Made by a program: the position numbers and the translations under genes
Part shown: positions 1 through 9,332 of the stretch, piece after piece
Position numbering within the stretch: position 1 is the first letter of the stretch
How the letters are laid out: each line of letters begins with the position of its first letter
The notes under the pieces: generated by a model
The model's input: the letters and a program-made list of their open reading frames with translations, nothing else
Databases searched by the model: none
What the model was told of the DNA's origin: nothing
DNA from: Psychroflexus salis
Lineage (GTDB): Bacteria; Bacteroidota; Bacteroidia; Flavobacteriales; Flavobacteriaceae
Assembly (NCBI RefSeq): GCF_014640175.1
Contig: NZ_BMGL01000001.1
Span: forward strand, 186,001 to 250,000
Reading direction: 5' to 3'
DNA length: 64,000 nucleotides

Positions 1-29
1 TAGGAAAAACACAATCGTTTACACAAAAT

Positions 30-437
30 ATGAAAGTAGAAAACTGCATGCAAAAAAATATAGTAACTTTTACAGAAGAAATGAGCTTAGTTGAAGCTAT
101 GAAAATCATGATTCAGAAAAAAGTTTCGGGTGGACCATTTATAAATGATAAAAATGAAGTAATTGGTGTTATTTCTGAAGGCGATTGTGTAAAGCAAATT
201 TCAGATTCACGATATTACAACATGCCAATGTCAGACGTAAGTGTAGGCAGTAAAATGAGTCGAAATGTGCAAAGCATTAAAACCGACGAGAATGTTTTTG
301 ACGTTGCTAATAAATTTCTTCATTTTAAACGAAGACGTTTTCCGGTAATTAAAGATGGTAAATTAGTAGGGCTACTAAGCCAAAAAACTTTAATGAAAGT
401 TGCCTTAGAGTCTACAGGAAACCACTGGAAAAAATAA
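30..437 (+). CDS. CBS-domain pair protein
   Basis: A 135-residue protein made almost entirely of two CBS motifs. The first (about residues 5-60) contains the usual VISEGD-type turn, and the second (about 70-128) contains the FPVIKDGKLVGLLS-like strand and turn. CBS pairs bind adenosine nucleotides and act as energy-sensing modules, but no attached catalytic or channel domain is present, so the output is unknown. There is no signal peptide, so it should be cytosolic. The gene ends 3 bases before the convergent trpS gene. Upstream sequence is cut by the window edge, so its promoter is not seen. The family assignment is firm; the physiological role is not. Confidence 0.88.
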   Translation: MKVENCMQKNIVTFTEEMSLVEAMKIMIQKKVSGGPFINDKNEVIGVISEGDCVKQISDSRYYNMPMSDVSVGSKMSRNVQSIKTDENVFDVANKFLHFKRRRFPVIKDGKLVGLLSQKTLMKVALESTGNHWKK

Positions 438-440
438 TTT

Positions 441-1409
441 TTAATACCCCAGTTTAGCTCGTACCCTCTGTAAAACTTTGTTAGCAACTAAGCTTGCTTT
501 TTCTGCTCCTAATTGTAAAGCATTATCTACTTCTTCCAGGTTTTGAATGTAATAATTGTACTTTTCTCGTTCTTTTTTAAAGCGTTCTACTATTAATTCG
601 TAAAGTGCTTGTTTAGCATGGCCATAACCAAAATTACCAGCTTCATATTTAGCTTTTAATGCTTCTGTTTGAGTAGGATTTGCAATCAATTTGTACAATG
701 CAAATACGTTGCATGTAGTTGTATCTTTTGGCTCTTCTAAAGGTGTAGAATCGGTTTCAATTTTCATAATGGTTTTGCGAAGCTTCTTGTCACTTTCAAA
801 AATATTGATGGTATTGCCTTTAGATTTACTCATTTTTTCGCCATCAATACCGGGTATAATTTTAGCATCATCGCTAATCTTAGCATCGGGCATAACAAAA
901 GTCTCTCCAAATTTAGAATGAAAACGGTTTGCCACATCGCGCGTAATTTCTAAATGCTGTAGCTGATCTTTTCCAACAGGTACAACCTCAGCGTCATAAA
1001 GCAAAATATCGGCCGCCATTAACATAGGGTAAGTAAATAAACCCGAGTTTACATCTTCTAATCGGTCGGCTTTATCTTTAAAAGAATGAGCCAGTGTTAG
1101 GCGCTGATAAGGAAAAAAACAATTTAAATACCAAGCCAATTCCGTTACCTGTGGAACATCGCTTTGACGATAAAAAACAGTTTTATTAATGTCAAGTCCG
1201 CAAGCCAACCACGTAGCAGCTGTAGAATAAGTGTTGTTTTTTAAAACAGAAGCATCTTTAATTTGGGTTAATGAATGCATATCTGCAATAAACAAAAACG
1301 ATTCATTATCAGGCTTGTTAGCCATTGTAACTGCCGGTAAGATGGCACCCAATAAATTACCTAAATGCGGAGTTCCTGTACTTTGTACGCCGGTTAAAAT
1401 TCTTGACAT
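441..1409 (-). CDS. trpS: Tryptophanyl-tRNA synthetase
   Basis: Class I aminoacyl-tRNA synthetase that charges tRNA-Trp with tryptophan using ATP in the cytosol. The 322-residue length is normal for bacterial TrpRS. The HIGH-type signature appears as HLGN at residues 15-18 and the KMSKS loop lies at about residue 193, both intact. The start ATG is preceded on the minus strand by a -7 box TATCTTTG (plus-strand 1430-1437), giving a short leader. It is divergent from plsC and convergent with the CBS gene, so it is probably a single-gene transcript. Assignment is certain. Confidence 0.98.
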   Translation of the reverse strand: MSRILTGVQSTGTPHLGNLLGAILPAVTMANKPDNESFLFIADMHSLTQIKDASVLKNNTYSTAATWLACGLDINKTVFYRQSDVPQVTELAWYLNCFFPYQRLTLAHSFKDKADRLEDVNSGLFTYPMLMAADILLYDAEVVPVGKDQLQHLEITRDVANRFHSKFGETFVMPDAKISDDAKIIPGIDGEKMSKSKGNTINIFESDKKLRKTIMKIETDSTPLEEPKDTTTCNVFALYKLIANPTQTEALKAKYEAGNFGYGHAKQALYELIVERFKKEREKYNYYIQNLEEVDNALQLGAEKASLVANKVLQRVRAKLGY

Positions 1410-1429
1410 AGTCGATTTTAAATTTTGTT

Positions 1430-1437
1430 CAAAGATA
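1430..1437 (-). promoter_or_regulatory. -7 box of the trpS promoter
   Basis: The minus strand reads TATCTTTG, a perfect match to the Bacteroidota -7 element TAnnTTTG, 20 bases before the trpS start codon. No clear -33 TTG was found at the usual spacing, so this is supported by one element and position only. Confidence 0.5.
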
Positions 1438-1484
1438 TAAGTTTTTGCTTCTTAAATTCGCTTGTTTTACTAATTTTGACACCT

Positions 1485-2213
1485 ATGATAGTTGTAAATT
1501 TTTTAAGTCTTGTTTGGAGAATTTGGTTTTACATCTGGATGCTAATCGTCATTATTATCCTATTCCCACTTTTGTTTATTAGCACATTAAAAGAAAATTG
1601 GTATCCCTGTTTTTTTAAGGTTGCTCGTATTTGGGGTATGGCTATGTTATTTGGTATGGGATTTATACCAAAAGTAAAAGCAAAACAAAAAATTGAAAAA
1701 GGAAAAAGCTACATGCTAACTGCTAATCATACGAGTATGATGGATATTATGCTAATGCTTTATGTTTCAAAAAACCCATTTGTTTTTGTGGGCAAAAAGG
1801 AGTTAGCTAAACTTCCTATTTTTGGTTATTTTTATAAACGCACGTGTATTTTAGTAGACCGGAATTCTGCCCAAAGCAGGAAAGCTGTTTTCGAAGAATG
1901 TCAACGCCGCTTAAATCAAGGCACTAGTATTTGTATTTTCCCAGAAGGCGGAGTGCCAGACGATGAGCATATTACCTTAGCTCCATTTAAAGACGGTGCG
2001 TTTCGTTTGGCAATAAACCACCAAATACCGATTGTACCCATTTCGTTTATAAACAACAAAAAACACTTCCCTTATAGCATTTTTAAAGGAAAGCCAGGTG
2101 TATTAAAAGCTTATATTCATCCCTTCGTTCCTACAAAAAATCTAGAAGTAAACGACAAATTAAAATTGAAAGCTGATATATATCAAAGCATTAAAAGTAA
2201 ACTTCAATATTAA
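1485..2213 (+). CDS. plsC: 1-acyl-sn-glycerol-3-phosphate acyltransferase
   Basis: Membrane enzyme that acylates lysophosphatidic acid to phosphatidic acid in phospholipid synthesis. The PlsC signature is present: the NHTSMMDI block carries the catalytic H(x)4D motif and a FPEGG block follows about 70 residues later. One or two hydrophobic segments occupy the first 40 residues. I start it at ATG 1485 (242 residues). The frame is open back to a TTG at 1425, but that codon lies in the divergent trpS promoter region and would add an untypical hydrophobic extension. A TAATTTTG box lies at 1471-1478, which would give an almost leaderless transcript. The family is certain and the start fairly so. 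Confidence 0.92.
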   Translation: MIVVNFLSLVWRIWFYIWMLIVIIILFPLLFISTLKENWYPCFFKVARIWGMAMLFGMGFIPKVKAKQKIEKGKSYMLTANHTSMMDIMLMLYVSKNPFVFVGKKELAKLPIFGYFYKRTCILVDRNSAQSRKAVFEECQRRLNQGTSICIFPEGGVPDDEHITLAPFKDGAFRLAINHQIPIVPISFINNKKHFPYSIFKGKPGVLKAYIHPFVPTKNLEVNDKLKLKADIYQSIKSKLQY

Positions 2214-2255
2214 TTTTAAATGTAGTATAATCTTTAATTTATAAGGATAATATTC

Positions 2256-2263
2256 TATATTTG
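2256..2263 (+). promoter_or_regulatory. -7 box of the TPR histidine kinase promoter
   Basis: TATATTTG matches the Bacteroidota -7 element exactly. It overlaps the first in-frame TTG (2261), showing that this codon cannot be the start and supporting the TTG at 2291. No -33 TTG is evident at the usual distance. Confidence 0.5.
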
Positions 2264-2290
2264 AAGTACAAACATGGTAAAACACTTCAA

Positions 2291-4681
2291 TTGAAAACCT
2301 ATTTATTAGCTTTTCTTTATTTTATCGGAACTTTTGGTGTATTAGCACAGCAGCATAAAATTGATAGCTTAAAGTTTCAAATCAATTCAATAAAGATTGA
2401 TAATAATAAAAAAGTAGATTTATATAATGATTTAGCACATTTGTACACTAAATCTTCGCCAGATAGTATTAAGTTATTTACAGAAAAGTCTATCTCCTTA
2501 GCCAAAGAATTAAATTACAAAAATGGTATTGCTGATGCTTTAAAAGTTGAAGCTGTTTATCATTATTACCAAGGCAATATCGATCAGAGTTACAAAAACT
2601 TAAACCAATCTATTGCTATTTACAAAGAAGAAGATAACTTAAAAGGCTTAGCCAATGCTTATAATAATTATGGTCTTGTTTTAAATACCTACGGAGCATA
2701 TAAAGAATCTTCAGAAAAATATAAACAAGCATTAGCAATTAACGAAAAAAGAAAAGATACAATTAGTATAGTTCGTAACTTAGTTAACTTAGGAAATAAT
2801 GTTTCGAACCGATCTGAATATAAAGAAGCTAAAAGTTACTACGATAGAGCAATGCTGTTAGCTAATAGTACAAAAAATTACGAGCAACAAGCAAACATTT
2901 ATAATGGCTATGCTATAGTTGCAGAGCGAACTGGTAATTTTGAAGAAGCTAAACAAAACATTTTAAAGGCACAGGAAATTTATGAAAATTTAAAAACTCC
3001 ATCCTACTTGTTTATTACCTATAACAATATTGCTAACATTAATAGAAAGCAATCTGACTATGCTGAAGCTATTCGTAACTTTCAAAAAGCATTAGAAATT
3101 GCTAACAAAATTGAAAATAAACGTTACCAAGGCATCGTATTTAACAATATTGCCAGCTGTTGGTACAACTTAGAAAGCTATGATAAAGCTTTAGAAATGT
3201 ATAAAGCATCTGCTGCTATTGCAGAACCTATTGATCAGAGAACCTACATGGCAAGCATCTCGAATATTGCTTTAATATATGAAAGAGATGAAGATAATTT
3301 ACAGCGACTTCAAGATGCACTCAATCTTTACAAAAAAGCAGAAGCTTATTTTATTGAACAAAACTCGAATAGCGACTTAACCAATACGTACAATAACATA
3401 GCTAATGTTTACCTAAAACTTAAAGATACACTGGCTAGTAAAAATTATTACGAAGTTGCAAAAAAATTGGGTGAAAAAGTCTCAGCAAAGTATAGTTTAA
3501 CCGACACCTATGCAAGCTTAGCTGAAATCTATGCGAATAAAAAACAGTGGAATAAGGCCATTGAATTAGCTGAAAAATCTATTCAAACAGCAGAAGAATT
3601 AAAAATTTTCAATGAAGTAATTTATGCAGCCAATATATTGGTAGAAGCTCATGAAGCAAGTAAAAATTATGCAGAAGCATTATATTATCAAAAAAAAATA
3701 AACGAAGTTTCTACAGAGTTATTCGATAAAGAAAAGAACAGAGAAATTGGTAGGCTAGAGGCAGAAATGGAATTTAAAGTAATTGAAGAAGAAATAAAGC
3801 TGGCCAACGAGACTGAAATTTTAAAAAAAGAAGTATCCATAAACAGGCAAAAAAATTTAATTGTTTTATTTAGCGTTATTTTATTAGCCCTAATTATAAT
3901 TATTGGCTTGCTTATAAAGTTAAAAATCAACGAACAAAAAGCTTATCAAAGTTTGCAAAAAAGCCAAGAAAAAATCGAAAATCAAAATCGTGAATTAAAA
4001 AAATTACACGATGAAAAAAACAAACTTTTTTCAATAATTCCACACGATTTACGAGGTCCACTAAAAACATTAAAATCCTTTTTCGAAATGAGTATTCGCA
4101 ATGAAATTTCTGAAAAAGAATTAAAAACAATGGTGCCAGAAATAGATAAAAATCTTGAACGGATTATAATTTTAACCGATAATTTATTAAACTGGTCTAG
4201 CAAATTGATAAAAAATGAACAAAGCACAAAGAAACTTGTAGCTATCCTAGATAAAATTAATGAAGTTGAAACCTTATTCAAAACTTCTTTAGATGATAAG
4301 AAAATTCAGTTTATTAAAGTTATCGATGCTAATTTAAAAGTTTGGATTATCGAAAATAATTTAGAATTGATTTTTAGAAACCTTATTTCTAATGCAATTA
4401 AATACAGTAAGATAAATGGCAAGATTACAATTACGGCTAAAGAATTAAAAAGCCATACAGAAATTTGTATAGAAGACAACGGTATAGGAATGACCAAAAA
4501 ACAAGCCCAAAAAGTATTCAATGGTGAATTAAACTCTATTATTGGTACCAATAACGAAAAAGGCTCGGGTATCGGATTGCTATTATGCAAAACTTTTGTT
4601 GAAGAAAACAGTGGAGAAATCTGGGTAAAACATACTAAACCAGGAAAAGGGACTACTGTTTGTTTTACCATCCCTAAATAA
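2291..4681 (+). CDS. TPR-repeat sensor histidine kinase
   Basis: A 796-residue membrane sensor kinase. In order: a signal peptide ending in VLAQQ, about 9-10 tetratricopeptide repeats in the periplasm (about residues 25-460), a coiled coil, one membrane helix (about 522-545), a second coiled coil, a dimerisation/phosphoacceptor helix with the H-box FSIIPHDLRGPL (His585), and a HATPase domain with N-box NLISNAIKYS, DNGIGMT and GSGIGLLL. All kinase boxes look intact. The TTG start at 2291 gives a clean signal peptide; the upstream TTG at 2261 lies in the -7 box. No response-regulator gene adjoins it, so the partner is unknown. TPR-HK architecture is common in flavobacteria; the signal sensed cannot be inferred. 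Confidence 0.9.
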   Translation: MKTYLLAFLYFIGTFGVLAQQHKIDSLKFQINSIKIDNNKKVDLYNDLAHLYTKSSPDSIKLFTEKSISLAKELNYKNGIADALKVEAVYHYYQGNIDQSYKNLNQSIAIYKEEDNLKGLANAYNNYGLVLNTYGAYKESSEKYKQALAINEKRKDTISIVRNLVNLGNNVSNRSEYKEAKSYYDRAMLLANSTKNYEQQANIYNGYAIVAERTGNFEEAKQNILKAQEIYENLKTPSYLFITYNNIANINRKQSDYAEAIRNFQKALEIANKIENKRYQGIVFNNIASCWYNLESYDKALEMYKASAAIAEPIDQRTYMASISNIALIYERDEDNLQRLQDALNLYKKAEAYFIEQNSNSDLTNTYNNIANVYLKLKDTLASKNYYEVAKKLGEKVSAKYSLTDTYASLAEIYANKKQWNKAIELAEKSIQTAEELKIFNEVIYAANILVEAHEASKNYAEALYYQKKINEVSTELFDKEKNREIGRLEAEMEFKVIEEEIKLANETEILKKEVSINRQKNLIVLFSVILLALIIIIGLLIKLKINEQKAYQSLQKSQEKIENQNRELKKLHDEKNKLFSIIPHDLRGPLKTLKSFFEMSIRNEISEKELKTMVPEIDKNLERIIILTDNLLNWSSKLIKNEQSTKKLVAILDKINEVETLFKTSLDDKKIQFIKVIDANLKVWIIENNLELIFRNLISNAIKYSKINGKITITAKELKSHTEICIEDNGIGMTKKQAQKVFNGELNSIIGTNNEKGSGIGLLLCKTFVEENSGEIWVKHTKPGKGTTVCFTIPK

Positions 4682-4811
4682 AGCTTCAAAGCATGTTTTT
4701 TGTATAAAAAGACAAGCTAAAAACTACTCAATTTACTGAACAACTTTGTGTGCGGTAAAAATGATCAATTTACTATTTAGTAAAATTTAGTTGTACTTGC
4801 AAGGCTTAAAG

Positions 4812-4886
4812 TCGGGATGAGAGGATTCGAACCTCCGATCTCGCGCCCCCCAGACGCGCACTTTAACCGGACTAAGCTACATCCCG
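4812..4886 (-). tRNA. tRNA-Pro (anticodon GGG)
   Basis: The minus strand folds into a complete cloverleaf: acceptor stem CGGGATG/CATCCCG, D stem GCTT/AAGT, anticodon loop CTGGGGG giving anticodon GGG, and a T arm with TTCGAAT loop. Discriminator base is A, and CCA is not encoded. It lies between the histidine kinase and aspS on the opposite strand to both. A decayed partial copy lies about 130 bases to the right. Confidence 0.95.
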
Positions 4887-5017
4887 AATAGAAAGCGTAA
4901 ATTTAATTTTTTTAATTAAATTTTATAAGACTTTTAGCGAAAGTTAATAGATTATATTTAAATGAAGATTAAAATAAAAAATCTTATAAATTGAGAGTCA
5001 ATTCCGCCTAAAATACT

Positions 5018-5101
5018 TGGGGTGAAAGCTAAGAAGTATAGGGAGAACATCCCATCTTGCACACCCCAGACGCACACTTTAACCGGACTAAGCTACATCC
5101 C
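5018..5101 (-). pseudogene. Decayed tRNA-Pro copy
   Basis: The 5' half is nearly identical to the intact tRNA-Pro(GGG) nearby: D arm unchanged, anticodon loop CTGGGGT still with GGG, and an anticodon stem that pairs with G-U help. A diverged 3' acceptor strand (plus-strand 5018-5024) could pair at 6 of 7 positions. The T arm is destroyed: the TTCGAAT loop is absent and about 33 bases replace the usual 22 or so between the anticodon stem and the acceptor. It is therefore unlikely to be a working tRNA. It could be a duplication remnant or a scar of an integrated element. Confidence 0.7.
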
Positions 5102-5215
5102 AAATAATTTAGTCTATTAGATAGTTTAATCCTTACTTTTAATCTTACATTCCATTCATTTTTCATTTTTAGAAAATAACAGCCCCCTTAACAAAGCTTT
5201 CAACAAAGAACTTCT

Positions 5216-5223
5216 TACTTTTG
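5216..5223 (+). promoter_or_regulatory. -7 box of the aspS promoter
   Basis: TACTTTTG matches TAnnTTTG, 22 bases before the aspS ATG. No good -33 TTG is seen. Confidence 0.45.
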
Positions 5224-5245
5224 CAGCTTGTAAAAAAGCAAATTC

Positions 5246-7000
5246 ATGTACAGAAGTCATACCAACGGAGAGTTACGCCAATCACACCTTAACCAAGATG
5301 TCACCTTGTCGGGTTGGGTACAGAAATCGAGAGACAAAGGTTTTATTATTTGGGTAGATTTACGCGATCGCTACGGAATTACACAATTGGTCTTCGATGC
5401 GGAACGCACTCCTGCAGAAATGATGGAAAAAGCAAGAAAGCTTCAACGTGAGTTTGTTATACAAATACAAGGAAAAGTAATTGAACGCGAATCGAAAAAC
5501 AATTCAATTCCTACTGGAAACATCGAGGTTTTAGTTGAAAAATTAATTGTACTAAACGAATCGAAAACACCTCCCTTCACCATTGAAAATGAAACCGATG
5601 GCGGGGAAGATTTACGTATGAAGTATCGCTACTTAGACATTAGACGAAATCCGGTTAAAGATAAATTGGTATTTAGAAGTAAGGTCAGTATGGAGGTTCG
5701 CAAATACTTAAGCAATCAAGATTTTGTGGAAGTAGAAACTCCTTATTTAATAAAATCTACACCCGAAGGCGCACGCGATTTTGTAGTGCCTAGCCGTATG
5801 AATGCAGGACAGTTTTACGCACTACCACAATCGCCACAAACCTTCAAACAACTTTTGATGGTTGGCGGAATGGATAAATATTTTCAGATTGTTAAATGCT
5901 TTCGCGATGAAGATTTACGCGCAGACAGGCAACCCGAATTTACGCAGATTGACTGTGAAATGGCTTTTGTAGAACAAGAAGATATTTTGCAAACTTTTGA
6001 AGGCTTAACCAAACATTTATTGAAAGAAATTAATGGTATTAAAGTGGAAGATTTCCCAAGAATGACCTACGATGATGCTATGCAAACCTACGGAAACGAC
6101 AAGCCCGACATCCGTTTTGGAATGCAATTTGCCGAATTAAATGAAGTTGCTCAACACAAAGATTTCAACGTATTTAATGAAGCTGAATTGGTAGTTGGTA
6201 TTGCCATTCCAAGCTGTGCAAGTTACTCGCGAAAGGAATTAGATGCCTTGGTAAAATGGGTGCAAAGACCACAAGTTGGTGCCAAAGGAATGGTCTATGT
6301 TAAGTTTAACGAAGATGGTAGCTTTAAATCTACGGTAGATAAATTTTACAACCAAGAAGACTTAGCGCAATGGGCAGAAAAAACGGGAGCGAAACCAGGC
6401 GACTTAATCGCTGTACTTTCTGGTGAGAAAAATACAACTCGAGCTCAACTAAGCGCTTTACGAATGGAAATGGGTAATCGCTTAGGCTTACGAAAACCAA
6501 GTGAGTTCGCCCCACTTTGGGTAGTCGATTTTCCTTTATTAGAGTGGGATGAAGAAACTAAACGTTACCATGCCATGCATCATCCATTTACTTCACCTAA
6601 AGCAGAACAAATTCCATTATTAGCAACCGACCCTGCTGCTGTAAAAGCAAATGCATACGATTTGGTATTAAACGGAAACGAAATCGGTGGTGGTTCTATC
6701 CGTATTCACGATAAAGCAACCCAAGCCCAAATGTTTGACTATTTAGGTTTTACTGAAGAAGAAGCCAAAGCACAATTTGGTTTCTTAATGGATGCTTTTC
6801 AATATGGAGCTCCACCACACGGCGGAATTGCTTTCGGTTTAGATCGATTAGTCGCTATTTTAGGCGGACAAGAAAGCATACGCGATTTTATTGCTTTTCC
6901 AAAAAACAATGCAGGAAGGGACATCATGATCGATGCTCCAGCGGCTATTGATGAAAAACAACTGGCAGAATTGCATTTAGCTAAAGTAGAAAAGAAATAG
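5246..7000 (+). CDS. aspS: Aspartyl-tRNA synthetase
   Basis: Class II synthetase charging tRNA-Asp (or Asp/Asn if non-discriminating). At 584 residues it is the long bacterial type: an N-terminal OB-fold anticodon-binding domain (about 1-105), the catalytic core with [14 protein letters not shown] motif 2 near residue 220, the bacterial GAD insertion (about 290-420), and motif 3 [10 protein letters not shown] near the C-terminus. All motifs are intact. The start ATG follows a consensus -7 box. The next gene, lysS, is convergent across a 392-base gap. Confidence 0.98.
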   Translation: MYRSHTNGELRQSHLNQDVTLSGWVQKSRDKGFIIWVDLRDRYGITQLVFDAERTPAEMMEKARKLQREFVIQIQGKVIERESKNNSIPTGNIEVLVEKLIVLNESKTPPFTIENETDGGEDLRMKYRYLDIRRNPVKDKLVFRSKVSMEVRKYLSNQDFVEVETPYLIKSTPEGARDFVVPSRMNAGQFYALPQSPQTFKQLLMVGGMDKYFQIVKCFRDEDLRADRQPEFTQIDCEMAFVEQEDILQTFEGLTKHLLKEINGIKVEDFPRMTYDDAMQTYGNDKPDIRFGMQFAELNEVAQHKDFNVFNEAELVVGIAIPSCASYSRKELDALVKWVQRPQVGAKGMVYVKFNEDGSFKSTVDKFYNQEDLAQWAEKTGAKPGDLIAVLSGEKNTTRAQLSALRMEMGNRLGLRKPSEFAPLWVVDFPLLEWDEETKRYHAMHHPFTSPKAEQIPLLATDPAAVKANAYDLVLNGNEIGGGSIRIHDKATQAQMFDYLGFTEEEAKAQFGFLMDAFQYGAPPHGGIAFGLDRLVAILGGQESIRDFIAFPKNNAGRDIMIDAPAAIDEKQLAELHLAKVEKK

Positions 7001-7392
7001 CTCTCGGTTAACACCCTTTACTTCGACAGGCTCAACACAAATGACAATCGACATTTCCATCAAAGGAAAAGTTTAATAAAGAACGAAATAAAACTGTGTA
7101 GAGACTCTTATCAATTTGAGCATCCGAAAATTTTGAAAATTTAATTCAATGGGAATTTACATTTTTTTGATTTTTCTTTCAATTTCTTTTTTATTGCCCC
7201 AGCACTTAAGGGTGCTAAAAAGTATCAAAATTGTAGCCATTCACCCTTTAGGGTCGGAGCAAAAATGGCTCTAGATACAATCCTAATTTATTTTCTCCTA
7301 AAATAAATTAGCAGCACAGGCAACCTGACAAAACTAACATTATAACTTCTTCCCTTAAAAGAAGACTAGAGATGGGTGTTTTTATGCACTAA
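7001..7392. other. Non-coding gap between aspS and lysS
   Basis: No convincing gene. The left end (about 7018-7045) carries an 'acttcgacaggctcaac' tract resembling a dispersed intergenic repeat family of flavobacteria. Two small hairpins follow: AGCAC/GTGCT with a TTAAGG loop (about 7202-7217) and ACCCT/AGGGT with a TT loop (about 7242-7253). The two flanking genes converge here, so terminators would be expected, but neither hairpin has a clear T-tract. Confidence 0.4.
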
Positions 7393-9084
7393 TTATAAAA
7401 GTTGAATAAACAAACCTTCTTCGGTTTTCTCTACTTTAGCAACATCCTTACTGCGCAAACCTTTGGTAGCTTTGTCCCATTTTTTGTTACTTAAACCAGA
7501 AGCTTCTTTCACCACATTTAATTCTTGATGAGATGCTTTTTTTAGAATTTCAACTATTATTTTTTCTTCTTCATTAAGCTCTACTTTCTTCTTTTCTGGT
7601 CGCATTTGTGGGAAAAACAAGACTTCTTGAATAGCAGGATTATTGGTTAAAAACATAATTAATCGATCCATGCCAATACCTAAACCAGAAGTTGGTGGCA
7701 TTCCGTATTCCAAAGCACGTAAAAAATCATAATCTATGAATTCCGTAGCTTCGTCGTCTCCTTTTTTAGCCAATTTCAGTTGTTCTTCAAATCGTTCGCG
7801 CTGATCGATAGGGTCGTTTAATTCTGAGTACGCATTGGCTATTTCTTTACCACAAACCATTAGTTCAAAACGTTCTGTCAGTTCAGGATTGTCGCGATGT
7901 TCTTTACATAGCGGACTCATTTCCTTAGGATAATCAGTAATAAATGTGGGTTGTATAAAATTCCCTTCGCATTTTTCGCCAAAAATCTCGTCGATGAGTT
8001 TGCCTTTTCCCATGGTATCATTTACTTCAATATCCATTTCTAAAGCTGCTTTTCGCAATTCGTCTTCGGTTTTTCCCGTAATATCAAAACCAGTAAATTC
8101 TTTAATGGCTTCCGTCATGCTAATACGCTTGTAAGGCGCTTTAAAATCTACATCGTGTTCTTTAAAAGTTGTTTTAGTTGTTCCGTTTACCTGCATGGCA
8201 CAGTGTTCAAGCAGCTGTTCAGTAAACTCCATCATCCAATTGTAATCCTTATAAGCTACGTAAATTTCCATAGCTGTAAATTCAGGATTATGGGTGCGAT
8301 CCATGCCTTCATTCCTAAAGTTTTTAGAAAACTCGTATACACCATCAAAACCACCAACAATTAATCGTTTTAAATACAATTCGTTAGCAATGCGCAAATA
8401 CAGCGGAATATCTAAAGCATTGTGGTGTGTTACAAACGGACGAGCAGCTGCACCACCAGGAATGGACTGCAATACGGGAGTTTCTACCTCCATGTATCCT
8501 TGTTCATTGAAAAAATTCCGCATAGCGGTAAAAAGCTTGTTCCTTTTTACAAATATTTCTTTCACATGCGGGTTTACGGCTAAATCTGCATAACGTTGGC
8601 GATAACGCATTTCTGCATCAGTAAAACCGTCGTATTCGTTTCCTTCTCTATCTTTTTTTGGTAAAGGCAAAGGCTTCAAAGACTTACTAAGTAACTTAAA
8701 ATTTTTCACTAAAACGGTTTTTTCGCCTACTTGAGTTGTAAATAATTCACCTTCAACACCAATAAAATCACCAATATCAAGTAATTTTTTGTATACATCA
8801 TTGTACAAAGTTTTGTCTTCTCCTGTACAAATTTCATCGCGATTAAAATAGACCTGAATTCTTCCAGCTGCATCTTGAACTTCAGCAAAAGAAGCTTTTC
8901 CCTGAATTCTTCTAGACATTATTCGTCCTGCTATAATTACTTTTTTACCTTCTTCAAATTCAGCTTTTAACTGCTTACTTGTATGTTTTACAGGAAATAA
9001 ATCTGCTGGATAGGGATTAATTCCTAAATTTCTTAATTCGTTTAATTTGTTACGGCGAACTTGTTCTTGTTCCGATAATTGCAT
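7393..9084 (-). CDS. lysS: Lysyl-tRNA synthetase (class II)
   Basis: Charges tRNA-Lys in the cytosol. The N-terminal OB-fold anticodon domain (about 55-150) is followed by the class II core with FRNEGMDRTHNPEFT motif 2 near residue 265 and motif 3 GLGIGMDRLIMFLTN near 485. At 563 residues it is longer than the roughly 500 usual elsewhere because of a Lys/Glu-rich C-terminal extension of about 60 residues, an extension I believe is common in Bacteroidota. A -7 box TATCTTTG lies 21-28 bases upstream on the minus strand (9105-9112). Confidence 0.98.
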   Translation of the reverse strand: MQLSEQEQVRRNKLNELRNLGINPYPADLFPVKHTSKQLKAEFEEGKKVIIAGRIMSRRIQGKASFAEVQDAAGRIQVYFNRDEICTGEDKTLYNDVYKKLLDIGDFIGVEGELFTTQVGEKTVLVKNFKLLSKSLKPLPLPKKDREGNEYDGFTDAEMRYRQRYADLAVNPHVKEIFVKRNKLFTAMRNFFNEQGYMEVETPVLQSIPGGAAARPFVTHHNALDIPLYLRIANELYLKRLIVGGFDGVYEFSKNFRNEGMDRTHNPEFTAMEIYVAYKDYNWMMEFTEQLLEHCAMQVNGTTKTTFKEHDVDFKAPYKRISMTEAIKEFTGFDITGKTEDELRKAALEMDIEVNDTMGKGKLIDEIFGEKCEGNFIQPTFITDYPKEMSPLCKEHRDNPELTERFELMVCGKEIANAYSELNDPIDQRERFEEQLKLAKKGDDEATEFIDYDFLRALEYGMPPTSGLGIGMDRLIMFLTNNPAIQEVLFFPQMRPEKKKVELNEEEKIIVEILKKASHQELNVVKEASGLSNKKWDKATKGLRSKDVAKVEKTEEGLFIQLL

Positions 9085-9104
9085 AGCGCTTAATTTTGAA
9101 GCTG

Positions 9105-9112
9105 CAAAGATA
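9105..9112 (-). promoter_or_regulatory. -7 box of the lysS promoter
   Basis: Minus strand TATCTTTG, an exact TAnnTTTG match, 20 bases before the lysS start codon. A -33 element was not identified. Confidence 0.5.
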
Positions 9113-9332
9113 CATTTTTAACACTTGAATTTAAAGTATGTAGTAAAGCTTAGCATACTTTTTAAAAATATCTATAAAGTCGGTTTAAATTAAATTGATT
9201 GCCAATACTTAAAACCAATTGTTATTTTTAGGTGTCGCATAAATACTCCCTAAAATCTACAGCGGCATTATACCCTGATTAATAGTTTACGATATTATAC
9301 TTACAAATTGGTATAATTTGTATTTTAGCTGG

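Noticed and set aside
1425-1484. N-terminal extension of plsC from TTG 1425
   Set aside because: It lies over the divergent trpS promoter, would add a non-family hydrophobic stretch, and a promoter-like box lies between it and ATG 1485.
4306-4689. Minus-strand 127-codon frame opposite the histidine kinase ATPase domain
   Set aside because: It is the reverse shadow of conserved kinase motifs and has no independent support.
5018-5101. Second functional tRNA-Pro gene
   Set aside because: The T arm and its TTCGAAT loop are missing and the spacing is wrong, so I list it as a decayed copy.
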